DNA of 37,288 nucleotides from Streptomyces muensis (GTDB lineage Bacteria > Actinomycetota > Actinomycetes > Streptomycetales > Streptomycetaceae). The translations under genes were made by a program, and so were the position numbers. Location of the stretch: contig NZ_JAKEIP010000063.1 of the NCBI RefSeq assembly GCF_021474425.1, positions 1 through 37,288 on the forward strand, written 5' to 3'. This document shows, piece by piece, positions 17,681 through 25,737 of this stretch (position 1 is its first letter; each line of letters begins with the position of its first letter). A model generated the notes under the pieces. The model did not search any database. It was not told the DNA's origin and saw only the letters and a list, made by a program, of their open reading frames with translations.

Positions 17681-18466
17681 ATGGCCACGCAGGTCTCGAA
17701 GGTCGCACTGGTGACGGGCGCAACCAGCGGTATCGGGCTGGAGATCGCCCGCAGGCTCGGTAAGGAGGGGTTGCGGGTCTTCATCTGCGCGCGCGGCGAG
17801 GAAGCGCTGCGCACGACGCTGAAGGAGCTGCGGGAGGCGGGGGTCGAGGCGGACGGCCGGACCTGTGACGTCCGCTCGGTCGCCGACATCGAGGCGGTCG
17901 TCGCGGCGGTCGTCGAGCGCTACGGCCCGGTCGACGTCCTGGTGAACAACGCGGGCCGGCCCGGTGGCGGTGCCACGGCCGAGCTCGCCGACGAACTCTG
18001 GCTCGATGTCATCGACACCAACCTCACCGGCGTGTTCCGGATGACCAAGCAGGTCCTGAAGGCCGGCGGCATGCTGGAACGCGGGTCCGGCCGGATCGTC
18101 AACATCGCCTCGACGGGCGGGAAGCAGGGCGTGGTGCACGCCGCCCCGTACTCGGCGTCGAAGCACGGCGTGGTCGGCTTCAGCAAGGCGCTCGGCCTCG
18201 AACTGGCGCGGACCGGCATCACGGTGAACGCGGTCTGCCCGGGCTTCGTCGAGACGCCGATGGCCGCGAACGTGCGCGAGCACTACTCGGAGATCTGGGA
18301 GGTGTCGACCGACGAGGCCTTCGACCGGATCACCGCGCGCGTGCCGATCGGCCGCTATGTGCAGCCGTCCGAGGTGGCGGAGATGGTGGCCTATCTGATC
18401 GGGGACGGGGCGGCCGCGGTCACCGCGCAGGCCCTGAACGTCTGCGGCGGCCTCGGGAACTACTGA
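17681..18466 (+). CDS. actIII: Ketoreductase, ActIII-type
   Basis: A 261-residue short-chain dehydrogenase. The NADPH-binding glycine motif TGATSGIG is at 12-19. The catalytic tetrad is Asn114, Ser144, Tyr157 and Lys161. The P94-G95-G96 motif, linked to facial selectivity in this family, is present. It reduces the C9 carbonyl of the ACP-bound octaketide, which also fixes first-ring cyclisation. Length equals ActIII and the sequence is nearly that of the actinorhodin enzyme. A GGGAGAGGG Shine-Dalgarno precedes the ATG. It is transcribed alone and ends in a strong bidirectional hairpin shared with the convergent SARP gene. Confidence 0.97.
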   Translation: MATQVSKVALVTGATSGIGLEIARRLGKEGLRVFICARGEEALRTTLKELREAGVEADGRTCDVRSVADIEAVVAAVVERYGPVDVLVNNAGRPGGGATAELADELWLDVIDTNLTGVFRMTKQVLKAGGMLERGSGRIVNIASTGGKQGVVHAAPYSASKHGVVGFSKALGLELARTGITVNAVCPGFVETPMAANVREHYSEIWEVSTDEAFDRITARVPIGRYVQPSEVAEMVAYLIGDGAAAVTAQALNVCGGLGNY

Positions 18467-18480
18467 CGCCGGATTGTCCG

Positions 18481-18531
18481 CGCACATGGTTGGAGCCCCT
18501 CGCGGTCCGCGAGGGGCTCCAACCATGTGCG
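18481..18531. terminator. Perfect 25-bp hairpin, bidirectional terminator
   Basis: A perfect inverted repeat with 25-base arms around a single central T (18506); the arms begin CGCACATGGTTGGAGCCCCT and the right arm is its exact complement. It lies between two convergent genes, 14 bases after the actIII stop and two bases after the SARP stop. A bidirectional intrinsic terminator is the simplest reading; there is no U-tract, as is common in Streptomyces. Confidence 0.85.
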
Positions 18532-18533
18532 GG

Positions 18534-19301
18534 CTAGGCGAGCACCTGGTCGCCGTTGAGAATTTCCAGATGCATACGCTGGATTTCGGGCGTGGGATCC
18601 ACCCCCAACTCGTCGGACAGTATCTGCCGGAGATTTCGGTACGACGCCAGCGCCTCCGCCCGCCGGCCCACCCGGTAGAGCGCCCCCATCAGCTTGGCGT
18701 GCAGGGTCTCGTTCAGCGGATGGGAAATTACCAGGGACCGCAGCTCGGGAATCATCGGCCCTATCCTTCCCAGCCGCCAATTCGCGTCGATGCGAAGTTG
18801 CACCCCGAAGAGCCGGAGCTCTTCCAGATGAGCTATATGGCACTCCAGCACCGGGCCGCACGGCACCGTGGAAAGCGCCGGGCCACGCCACAGGTCCAGC
18901 CCCGCGTTCAGGGCGGCGAGCGCCTCATCGGGCCGGTCCTCCTCCAGCAGCCGGCCGCCCTTGCGGATCAGCCGCTCGACGATCGTGACATCGAGTTCGT
19001 CGTCGTCGATCAGCGCGAAGTAGCCGGGCGGCCGGGTCAGGACCAATTCCCGTTCCGCACATGTCACCTGGTGCTCCGCCAGCAGTCGGCGGGTGTGGTA
19101 GACGTAGGTCTGAAGCGTGGTCATGGCGCTGCGCGGCGGACCGTCCCCCCACAGTTCCTCGATGAGCACCCCCGAGCCCACCACCTCATGCCGCCTGAGC
19201 AGCAGCAACGCCAGCAGCTGGGTCGCCTTCGAGGATTTAAGCGGAATTAACCGCCCCGTATCAGTGATTACATGAACATGCCCCAACAGATTGAATCTCA
19301 T
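18534..19301 (-). CDS. actII-ORF4: SARP pathway-specific activator, ActII-ORF4-type
   Basis: 255 residues, the length of ActII-ORF4. An N-terminal OmpR-like winged helix (about 1-95; LKSSKATQLLALLLLRRHEV, GDGPPRSAMTTLQTYVYHTRR) is followed by a bacterial transcriptional activation domain of helical repeats (about 100-250; VTIVERLIRKGGRLLEEDRP, ALYRVGRRAEALASYRNLRQ). It should activate the act promoters at 11-bp-spaced TCGA repeats. Codon 18 is TTA, the only one seen in the regulatory block, so translation would depend on the bldA tRNA. The ATG at 19301 gives the family length; an in-frame ORF extends upstream but without family support. Local GC content is lower than in its neighbours. Confidence 0.95.
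   Translation of the reverse strand: MRFNLLGHVHVITDTGRLIPLKSSKATQLLALLLLRRHEVVGSGVLIEELWGDGPPRSAMTTLQTYVYHTRRLLAEHQVTCAERELVLTRPPGYFALIDDDELDVTIVERLIRKGGRLLEEDRPDEALAALNAGLDLWRGPALSTVPCGPVLECHIAHLEELRLFGVQLRIDANWRLGRIGPMIPELRSLVISHPLNETLHAKLMGALYRVGRRAEALASYRNLRQILSDELGVDPTPEIQRMHLEILNGDQVLA
19248..19250 (-). promoter_or_regulatory. TTA codon 18 in the SARP gene (bldA control)
   Basis: The minus-strand codons read CGG TTA ATT for Arg17-Leu18-Ile19. TTA is the rarest Streptomyces codon and is read only by the bldA tRNA. The actII-ORF4 gene of S. coelicolor is the classical example of such control, so the same developmental checkpoint is expected here. Confidence 0.85.
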
Positions 19302-19407
19302 CCTGCGCCCCCGTCGAGATTCTCCGTTTTCTTTGAGCCGACGATAACAGGGCCACTTGACAGACTTCAACGTGGTTGTTGTCACAAGAGATCAAATGAA
19401 ATCGTCA
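19302..19407 (-). promoter_or_regulatory. Leader/promoter region of the SARP gene
   Basis: This short, comparatively AT-rich interval lies between the actII-ORF3 terminator hairpin and the SARP start. On the minus strand TTGAAG (19359-19354) is followed 17 bases later by TTATCG (19336-19331), a weak sigma70-like pair. Many pleiotropic regulators act on the equivalent S. coelicolor region, so operators are likely. I could not identify them individually, and the promoter assignment is tentative. Confidence 0.35.
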
Positions 19408-19447
19408 AAATATAAATCAGCGCAGCGAGCTGCGCTGATTTATATTT
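19408..19447 (-). terminator. AT-rich 19-bp hairpin terminator after actII-ORF3
   Basis: Perfect 19-base arms (left arm AAATATAAATCAGCGCAGC) flank a two-base GA centre. It lies ten bases after the minus-strand stop of the MMPL gene and before the SARP promoter. The stem base is a run of A/T, giving a U-rich 3' side on the minus transcript, so it resembles a classical rho-independent terminator. It insulates the SARP gene from export-operon readthrough. Its base composition stands out sharply from the surrounding high-GC DNA. Confidence 0.82.
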
Positions 19448-19456
19448 ACCGTTTTC

Positions 19457-21589
19457 TTACCCAGAAACAGGAGTCGGTGCCTCCGAATTCCTGGAATCAG
19501 AAATTCCAGCTCCGGCCGATTCCTCCGGGTCCGTACGCCGGAAGAGTGCGTGCGGCCACCACATCCACCGGCCGACGTCGAGCGTGAGGGCGGTGACCAG
19601 CACCGACCGCACGATCATGGTGTCGAGCAGGATGCCCACCGCCACCGTGAAGCCGAGCTCGGCGATGAAGACCAGCGGCAGCGTGGCCAGCGCGGCGAAG
19701 GTGCCGGCCAGCACCAGGCCGGCCGCGGTGATGACGCCACCGGTCGAGGTGAGGCCCTTGAGCGCACCCTGCCGGGTGCCGAGCCGGTCGCTCTCCTCCC
19801 TGATCCGGGTGACGAGGAAGATGTTGTAGTCGACGCCCAGGGCGACCAGGAAGACGAACACCCAGAGCGGGAAGGCGGAATCGGCCCCCGCGAAGTCGAA
19901 GACGTGGTTGAAGAAGAAGGCGGCGAGGCCGAGCGCGGTGAAGAAGGACAGCACCACGCTCGCGATCAGCAGCAGCGGTGCCACCAGTGCCCGCAGCAGC
20001 AGCGCGAGGATGCAGAACACCACGGCGAGGATCACCGGGATGATCAGGCCGCGGTCGCGGCTGGAGGCCTCGCGCATGTCGTGCACCACGGCACTGCTGC
20101 CGCCCACCTTCGCCTCGGCCCCGTCCAGCCGGCCTAGGCTCTCGCGGGCCGCGGTGACCGTGTCCATCGCGGCCGGGGAGTCGGCTCCGGCGGCGAGCGT
20201 CACCTCGACATAGGCCAGCCCGTCCTTGACCTGGGGCTCGGCGACCTCGTTGACGCCGGGCACCTTCTCCAGGGCGCCGCGCACCTCGGCCGCGGCGGAG
20301 TCCTTGGCGATGACGACCATCGGCTCACCGGAGCCGGCCGGGAAGTGCCGGGCGAGGATCTCCTCGCCGACCACCGACTCCGGCTTGGTCTTGAAGCCGT
20401 CCTTCTGCTGGAGCCCGTCGGCGTTCAGGGTGACGGCCAGCGTGGCCACCGCCCCGAGCACCAGGGTGGTCGTGATCCAGACCGTGCGAGGCCGGCCGGA
20501 GACCAGTCGGGCGACCCGCGTCCACACGCCCCGGGTGACATCGGGTTCCGTGCCGTGCTTCGGCCGGGCCGGCCAGAAGATCCAGCGGCCGAAGATCACC
20601 AGCAGCGCGGGCAGCAGCGTCATCATCGACAGCAGGCCCACCAGCACGCCGACGGCGCAGACCGGGCCGAGGCCCTTGGTGGAGTTCAGCGCGGCCAGCA
20701 GCAGCACGAGCATGCTGATGGCGACCGTGGCGGCGCTGGCCACGATGGCGGGCCCCGCGCGGTGCAGCGCCACGGCCATGGCCTCGTGCCGGTCCTCGTG
20801 CCGCCGCAGTTCCTCCCGGTAGCGGGCGACCAGCAGCAGCGCGTAGTCGGTGGCCGCGCCGAGCACCAGCACCGTGAGGATCATCGCCGTCTGGGCGTTG
20901 ACCGTGAGTCCGGCGTTCTTGGCCAGCAGGTAGATGATGGCCTGCGAGATCACCAGGGACATGCCCGCGGAGATCATCGGCAGCAGCCACAGCAGCGGAC
21001 TGCGGTAGGTGACGACGAGGATCGTCACGACGATGAGCAGGGTGACCAGGGTGAGTTTGAAGTCGGCGCTGCTGAACGACTCCGCGGAGTCGGCGGCGTA
21101 GCCGGTCGGGCCGGTCACATGGACGCCGAGACCGTCGGGCGCGCTCGGCTGTGCGGCCTTGCGCAGATCCTTGGTGGCCTCGTTGAGCCCCTCCCAGCCC
21201 TCCTTGCCGAGGTGGACGTTGACCACGGTGCGCAGCGCCTTGCCGTCCTCGGAGCGCACCGGTCCGAACGCCTCGCCCACCACGTTCTTGCCGTCCGCGA
21301 ACTTCGCGGCGTCGGCGCGGGCCTTCGCCTCGTCGGCGGCAGTGATCCCGGAGGCGCGGTCGTAGACGACGATGGCCGGGCTGGTGTCGGCGGGCTGGAA
21401 CTTCTCGGAGAGTTCGAGCACCTCGGTCGATTCCGCGTTGCCCGGCAGCCAGGCGGCGGCGTCGTTGGACTCGACGTCGCCGAGCTTGCCGGCCAGCGGC
21501 TGGAGCACGATGAGCAGACCGATCCAGCCGACGAGCACCAGCCACTTGACCCGGCGCCCACCGGGCCAGGCCAGCAGTTTGCGTGTCAT
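19457..21589 (-). CDS. actII-ORF3: MMPL-family exporter, ActII-ORF3-type
   Basis: A 710-residue RND/MMPL membrane transporter. Near the N-terminus is the first membrane segment (VKWLVLVGWIGLLIVLQPLA). A soluble extracytoplasmic loop with PADTSPAIVVYDR follows, then a block of five or six membrane helices including TLVTLLIVVTILVVTYRSPL. The second half repeats this layout, with PAGSGEPMVVIAKD and a helix block ending near LFRRTDPEE. This internal duplication is the MMPL signature. In the act cluster it is an actinorhodin export component. The ATG overlaps the MFS gene stop (TGATG), so both pumps are coupled in one operon, and a strong hairpin follows the stop. Confidence 0.94.
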   Translation of the reverse strand: MTRKLLAWPGGRRVKWLVLVGWIGLLIVLQPLAGKLGDVESNDAAAWLPGNAESTEVLELSEKFQPADTSPAIVVYDRASGITAADEAKARADAAKFADGKNVVGEAFGPVRSEDGKALRTVVNVHLGKEGWEGLNEATKDLRKAAQPSAPDGLGVHVTGPTGYAADSAESFSSADFKLTLVTLLIVVTILVVTYRSPLLWLLPMISAGMSLVISQAIIYLLAKNAGLTVNAQTAMILTVLVLGAATDYALLLVARYREELRRHEDRHEAMAVALHRAGPAIVASAATVAISMLVLLLAALNSTKGLGPVCAVGVLVGLLSMMTLLPALLVIFGRWIFWPARPKHGTEPDVTRGVWTRVARLVSGRPRTVWITTTLVLGAVATLAVTLNADGLQQKDGFKTKPESVVGEEILARHFPAGSGEPMVVIAKDSAAAEVRGALEKVPGVNEVAEPQVKDGLAYVEVTLAAGADSPAAMDTVTAARESLGRLDGAEAKVGGSSAVVHDMREASSRDRGLIIPVILAVVFCILALLLRALVAPLLLIASVVLSFFTALGLAAFFFNHVFDFAGADSAFPLWVFVFLVALGVDYNIFLVTRIREESDRLGTRQGALKGLTSTGGVITAAGLVLAGTFAALATLPLVFIAELGFTVAVGILLDTMIVRSVLVTALTLDVGRWMWWPHALFRRTDPEESAGAGISDSRNSEAPTPVSG

Positions 21590-23367
21590 CAGAAACCCTC
21601 TTCCTCACGAGGCTTGGGCGGCAGCCGGAAGGCCAGCGCGAAGGACACCGCCAGCAGTCCGATCACGATCCAGAGCGTGCGGACCATCGCGGTGCTGAAG
21701 TTCTCGGTGTGGGCGGTGTGCCAGGCCCGCGCGGTGGCCTCGGCCAGCTCCGGCCGAGCCTGCTGGATGTCCCGGCAGCTCGCGGGGGTGTGTTCGGAGT
21801 CCTTCTGGCTCGCCGAGTCCCGCAGGCACTCCCCCAGGTCGGCGAGGATCCGGTCCTGTTCGGCCGGGGTCGCCCCGGCGGCGGTGAGTTCGGCCCGGGC
21901 GCGGCTCGCGCCGTCGGCGACGCTCGCCGTGGCCTGGGAGCCGAGCAGCCCGAAGAACAGGGTCGCGAGCAGCGCGACGCCGACCGCGAAGCCGAGTTGC
22001 TGGACCGCGGTGAGGATGCCGGAGGCGGTGCCGGCCTCCTGCTTGTCGACGTCGGCCAGGGCGATGTCGAAGAGCAGACCGATCATGATGCCCATGCCGA
22101 GTCCGGCCACGGCGATGCCGGGGACGAGCTCCCAGCTGGTCAGGCCGCCGGCCTGGTCGCCGATGGTCAGCAGCATGATCAGTACGCCGACGGCCATCAC
22201 CACGAGCCCGCCGTGCAGGGCCTTGCGGCCGAACTTGGCGCCCAACACCGCGCCGGTCAGGATCGCGCCGACGACCAGGAACACCGACCAGGGCATCATC
22301 GTCAGCGCCGCCCGGGTCGGGCTGAAGCCCAGGCCGATCTGCAGATGCAGGCCGAGCAGCAGCGACATCCCGGAGATGCCGGTGAAGAACACCAGCGCCA
22401 CCGCGAGTCCGGCGGCGTAGCGGGACCTGCGCAGCAGGCTGAGTTCGATGAGCGTGGCGCCGCCGCGCCGCTCCTGCCGCAGCTCGTAGGCGACGAACGC
22501 GGCGAGCACGGCCGCTCCGGCCGCCATCAGTACGAACGTCCAAGCGGGCCAGTCGCGTTCGCGGCCCTGCACGAGCGGGAAGATCAGCAGGGTCAGGCCG
22601 AGCGTCACCAGCAGCATGCCGCCGACGTCGAACTTGGGCCGCATCGGTGCCTTGCCCTCGGGCAGCAGCAGCACCGCGCCGATGATCACGGCCGCCCCGA
22701 TCGGCAGGTTGATCAGGAAGACGGACCGCCAGCCGCTGCCGAACAGGTCGGCGTCGACCAGGAAACCGGCGACGATCGGGCCGAGCACGGCGCCCAGTCC
22801 GATGGCGGGCCCGAACGCGCCGAACGCCGCCGCGGTCTCCTTGGGCGGGAACATCTGCTTGATGAGGCCGAGGCCCTGAGGGATCATCAGCGCGCCGAGG
22901 CCGCCCTGGAGGAAGCGCGCGGCGATGAGCATCTCGGAACTGCCCGCCATCGCGCACAGCACGGAGGCCGCGGTGAAGCCGACGGCACCGATGACGAACA
23001 TGCGCTTACGGCCGTAGATGTCGCCGAGCCGGCCGCCGACCACGAGCAGGACGGCGAAGGCGAGGGTGTAGCCGACGGTGATCCACTGGATGACGCTGAG
23101 GCTGCCGCCCAGGTCGGTGCGGACCGCGGGCGCGGCGATGTTCATGACCGTGCCGTCGAGCAGGTCCATGATCTCGGCGCCGAGGATGACGGCGAGCGCG
23201 GCCCAGCGGCGGGCGTAGGCCGGGGCCTCGGAGGCGGGTTCGGAAGCGGGCTCGGCCGCGGGGTCGGCAGCGGTCGCGTCCGGCGCGGGTTTCCGCTCCG
23301 ACACCAGCGCCGTGGGTGGCGCCGCTCCCCCGTCCGGTTCGTCTGGTTCAGCGGAACTCGTGCTCAT
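21589..23367 (-). CDS. actII-ORF2: MFS (DHA2/EmrB-QacA) exporter, ActII-ORF2-type
   Basis: 592 residues with about 14 predicted membrane helices. The N-terminal 50 residues are acidic and Pro/Ala/Glu-rich, and cytosolic. The DHA2 motif MDLLDGTVMNIAAPAV sits in the first helix and GLGAVLGPIVAGFL (motif C of antiporters) in the fifth. A long extracellular loop near 480-545 precedes the final helix. In act biology this proton-driven pump, known as ActA, exports product and is repressed by the divergent ActR until the pathway makes ligand. I saw no TTA codon by eye, although S. coelicolor actII-ORF2 is reported to contain one. The ATG at 23367 is preceded by GGGGGGAT. An ORF extension upstream would cross the operator and is rejected. 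Confidence 0.94.
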   Translation of the reverse strand: MSTSSAEPDEPDGGAAPPTALVSERKPAPDATAADPAAEPASEPASEAPAYARRWAALAVILGAEIMDLLDGTVMNIAAPAVRTDLGGSLSVIQWITVGYTLAFAVLLVVGGRLGDIYGRKRMFVIGAVGFTAASVLCAMAGSSEMLIAARFLQGGLGALMIPQGLGLIKQMFPPKETAAAFGAFGPAIGLGAVLGPIVAGFLVDADLFGSGWRSVFLINLPIGAAVIIGAVLLLPEGKAPMRPKFDVGGMLLVTLGLTLLIFPLVQGRERDWPAWTFVLMAAGAAVLAAFVAYELRQERRGGATLIELSLLRRSRYAAGLAVALVFFTGISGMSLLLGLHLQIGLGFSPTRAALTMMPWSVFLVVGAILTGAVLGAKFGRKALHGGLVVMAVGVLIMLLTIGDQAGGLTSWELVPGIAVAGLGMGIMIGLLFDIALADVDKQEAGTASGILTAVQQLGFAVGVALLATLFFGLLGSQATASVADGASRARAELTAAGATPAEQDRILADLGECLRDSASQKDSEHTPASCRDIQQARPELAEATARAWHTAHTENFSTAMVRTLWIVIGLLAVSFALAFRLPPKPREEEGF

Positions 23368-23404
23368 GGCATCCCCCCGAGATCTTCGACAACAGGTCCA
23401 TGAA

Positions 23405-23437
23405 ACGACCACCGTTCTATAGTGGAACGGTGGTCGT
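23405..23437. promoter_or_regulatory. ActR-type operator palindrome
   Basis: A perfect palindrome with 13-base arms (ACGACCACCGTTC and its complement GAACGGTGGTCGT) around a 7-base centre. It lies in the divergent region between the MFS exporter (start 23367) and the TetR gene (start 23510). TetR/ActR repressors bind such sites and are released by pathway products. An extra half-site, AAACGGTGG, follows at 23444-23452, eight bases on. Confidence 0.85.
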
Positions 23438-23509
23438 GTCAAGAAACGGTGGCCGCCGATGCCATACGATGAGGGCCATCCCCTGTTGCGAAGCGAAGGA
23501 AGGAGGCCC

Positions 23510-24274
23510 ATGCCCGAGGAGATCCCCGTACCTCCGTGGCGCCGGCCGAAGAAGGCGCCGCCGCGGATGCCCCTGACCCAGGACCGGATCGTCGACACGG
23601 CGCTCGGCATCCTCGACGCCGAGGGGCTCGACGCCCTGAGCATGCGGCGGCTCGCCCAGGAGCTGAAGACCGGGCACGCCTCGCTGTACGCGCACGTGGG
23701 GAACCGGGACGAGCTGCTCGACCTCGTCTTCGACCTGGTGCTCACCGAGGTCGAGATCCCACAGCCGGAGCCGGGGCGCTGGGCGGAGCAGGTCAAGGAG
23801 ATGTGCCGGTCGCTGCGGCGGGTGTTCCTGGCCCACCGGGACCTGGCGCGCATCGCGATCGACCGGGTCCCGCTCGGACCCAACGGGATCCTGGGGATGG
23901 AGCGCACCCTGAACCTGCTGCGCTCGGGCGGGCTGCGGGACGAACTCGCCGCCTACGGGGGTGACCTGCTGTCGACGTTCGTCACGGCGGAGGCCCTGGA
24001 GCAGTCGTCCCGGCACTCCGGTACGGAACAGAGCGAGGAGCAGGCCGGCATGTTCGCCGACCAGCTCCACGGCTATCTGAAGTCGCTGCCGCCCACCCAG
24101 TTCCCCAACCTGGTCCACCTGGCCGGCCCGATCACCTCGCTCGACTCCGACCGCCGCTTCGAGCTGGGCCTGGAAATCATCATCGCCGGCCTGGTGGCGG
24201 CCGGGGCCGGCGACGACGCGGACGACAGGGAGCCCGGTATCAGGACGGCAGGATCGACCCTTCCGGGGTCATGA
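23510..24274 (+). CDS. actII-ORF1: TetR-family repressor, ActII-ORF1 (ActR)-type
   Basis: 254 residues. The N-terminal helix-turn-helix is DALSMRRLAQELKTGHASLY (41-60) followed by AHVGNRDELLDLV, typical of TetR proteins. The rest is an all-helical TetR_C ligand domain. ActR represses its own gene and the export operon and is relieved by actinorhodin intermediates. The ATG at 23510 is chosen because AAGGAGG lies just upstream; an in-frame ATG at 23459 has no Shine-Dalgarno. The 3' end overlaps by 35 bases the convergent monooxygenase gene, an unusually long convergent overlap that allows antisense interference. Confidence 0.93.
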   Translation: MPEEIPVPPWRRPKKAPPRMPLTQDRIVDTALGILDAEGLDALSMRRLAQELKTGHASLYAHVGNRDELLDLVFDLVLTEVEIPQPEPGRWAEQVKEMCRSLRRVFLAHRDLARIAIDRVPLGPNGILGMERTLNLLRSGGLRDELAAYGGDLLSTFVTAEALEQSSRHSGTEQSEEQAGMFADQLHGYLKSLPPTQFPNLVHLAGPITSLDSDRRFELGLEIIIAGLVAAGAGDDADDREPGIRTAGSTLPGS

Positions 24275-24581
24275 AGACGGCCTTCGGCGGTCCCATGAGC
24301 CCGGGCAGAGAGCTCAGCGCCTCCCGCAGCTTCGCCGAGCGCGGGTCGGCGCTGAAGTTCTCCCGGTAGGCCTGCTCGCTCTCCCACTGGGCGTAGTTGA
24401 CGACCGCCGTGCCGTCCGTGCTCGCGTGATACGTGGCCGACAGAAAGCCCGGTACCTCACGGATCCACTCCTGCACCCCGCCCGTGGCCAGCTCCACCAG
24501 CTTGCGCTGGGTGGCCGGGCCGTCCACCGCGAAGGTGACCACGGCGACGAAGCCCACCTGGGGGTCGTTCACTTCAGCCAT
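24240..24581 (-). CDS. actVA-ORF6: Quinone-forming monooxygenase, ActVA-ORF6-type
   Basis: A 113-residue antibiotic-biosynthesis-monooxygenase (ABM) protein with the dimeric ferredoxin-like fold and no cofactor. Residues implicated in the crystallised ActVA-Orf6 are all present at the same positions: Asn62, Trp66, Tyr72 and Arg86 (VNYAQWESEQAY at 61-72). It oxidises the dihydro intermediate (6-deoxy-dihydrokalafungin) at C6 to the quinone using O2. A strong GAGGAGGAG Shine-Dalgarno lies inside the preceding gene, whose stop overlaps this start by eight bases. It is the last gene of the actVA/actVI operon. Confidence 0.95.
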   Translation of the reverse strand: MAEVNDPQVGFVAVVTFAVDGPATQRKLVELATGGVQEWIREVPGFLSATYHASTDGTAVVNYAQWESEQAYRENFSADPRSAKLREALSSLPGLMGPPKAVFMTPEGSILPS

Positions 24582-25737
24582 CGTTGCTCCTCCTCAACAG
24601 CTCTCCCGCGTACAGCGTCGCTCCCGGCCCGAACTGCAGCCCGATATGGCTCGCGGCCGCGTGCACATCGCGCCACAGGCGCTGCATCGGGCTGTCCTCC
24701 GCCTGCGCCCTGGTGCCCGCCGAGGCGAACAGCCGGTCGGTCGCGGCGGTCAGCAGCTCGGCCGCCAGGGCACAGTCCCGCGCCCCCCGGCCGACGAGTT
24801 CACCGGTCACCCCGCCCGCGTCGGCGACCGCGGCGACCCGCTCCAGCAGCAGCTGGGCCGCGTCGATCTCGCCGGTGGCCCGGGCCAGCGTGTGCTCGTA
24901 CAGCACCCGGTCCTGCGAGGAGACGGCGTTCTGCCCGGTCGGCCCGGCCAGCTTCGCGGCGATCCACGACGTCCACACGGCCGCCGCGCCACGGGCGGCG
25001 CCGAGCATCGGCAGCGCGAAGGCCAGCCCGTTGACCGCCCGCATCGGCACGGTGTGGCAGATCGCCTCGGCGCCCGGACCCAGCCCGGCCGCGATGGCCG
25101 CCCGGGTGCAGGCCCGCGCGTCCGGCACGAACACCCCGTCCAGCACGAGGGTGTTGCTGCCCGTGCCGCGCATGCCCATCGGGTACCAGCTGTCGACGAC
25201 GCCGTACGCCGCTCGCGGCACCACGAAGAACCACGGCTCCTGCCCCGCCATGGCGCACACCAGCGCCCAGTCGGAGTGGTCGACGACGCTGACGAACGGC
25301 CAGGTGCCCGAGACCTGCCAGCCGCCCTCCGTCCTCTCGGCGCGGCCGAGCGGCATCAGGGCGCCGACGATCAGGGCGTCCGGGCCGTCGGACCACAGCT
25401 CGGCCCGGCCCTCCTCGGGCAGATACGCGGCCATCCGGCCGAGGCTCGCGGTGAGCGAGGCGTACCAGGCCGTCGAGGCGCAGGCCTCGCCCAGCACGGC
25501 GACCGGCTCCACCAGCTCGGCGAAGGTCGCGGCCCGGCCGCCGTGCGCCCGCGGCACGAAGTGGGCGGCGAAACCGGCATCGAGGACCGCGCGGACGACG
25601 TCGGGGCTCAGCCGGCGCTGCTGCTCGGCGTCGACGGTCCGCTTCCCGGCGAGCTCGGCGATCCGGCGCGCCCCGGCCACCAGCGGCGAGCTCTCCGCGC
25701 CCGCTCGCGTCTCCTGGGTCATCGCGTCCTCGCTCAT
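24574..25737 (-). CDS. actVA-ORF5: FMNH2-dependent hydroxylase, ActVA-ORF5-type
   Basis: 387 residues with the acyl-CoA dehydrogenase fold used by flavin-dependent group D monooxygenases. Family segments are AGFAAHFVPRAHGGRAATFAE, EGGWQVSGTWPFVS and YPMGMRGTGSNTLVLDGVFVP. It uses free FMNH2 from ActVB (12250-12783) and O2 to hydroxylate the pyranonaphthalene at C6 and C8. I chose the ATG at 25737 because it overlaps the NmrA-gene stop; an ATG five codons downstream is an alternative. The reductase gene lies 12 kb away in the other operon, as in the classical cluster. Confidence 0.95.
   Translation of the reverse strand: MSEDAMTQETRAGAESSPLVAGARRIAELAGKRTVDAEQQRRLSPDVVRAVLDAGFAAHFVPRAHGGRAATFAELVEPVAVLGEACASTAWYASLTASLGRMAAYLPEEGRAELWSDGPDALIVGALMPLGRAERTEGGWQVSGTWPFVSVVDHSDWALVCAMAGQEPWFFVVPRAAYGVVDSWYPMGMRGTGSNTLVLDGVFVPDARACTRAAIAAGLGPGAEAICHTVPMRAVNGLAFALPMLGAARGAAAVWTSWIAAKLAGPTGQNAVSSQDRVLYEHTLARATGEIDAAQLLLERVAAVADAGGVTGELVGRGARDCALAAELLTAATDRLFASAGTRAQAEDSPMQRLWRDVHAAASHIGLQFGPGATLYAGELLRRSNDG

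Noticed and set aside
17472..17723. N-terminal extension of the KS-alpha gene (in-frame to 17723)
   Set aside because: It would cross the actIII start and the SARP repeats; the TTG at 17471 has a good Shine-Dalgarno and gives the crystallised family length. A shorter upstream form similar to one database entry cannot be fully excluded.
18481..18531. Possible attachment site or mobile-element terminal repeat
   Set aside because: The palindrome is a single local hairpin between convergent genes, without a second copy, integrase or transposase in the window.
23368..23907. Extension of the MFS exporter upstream of 23367
   Set aside because: It would run through the ActR operator and antisense to the TetR gene, and lacks family similarity; ATG 23367 is better.
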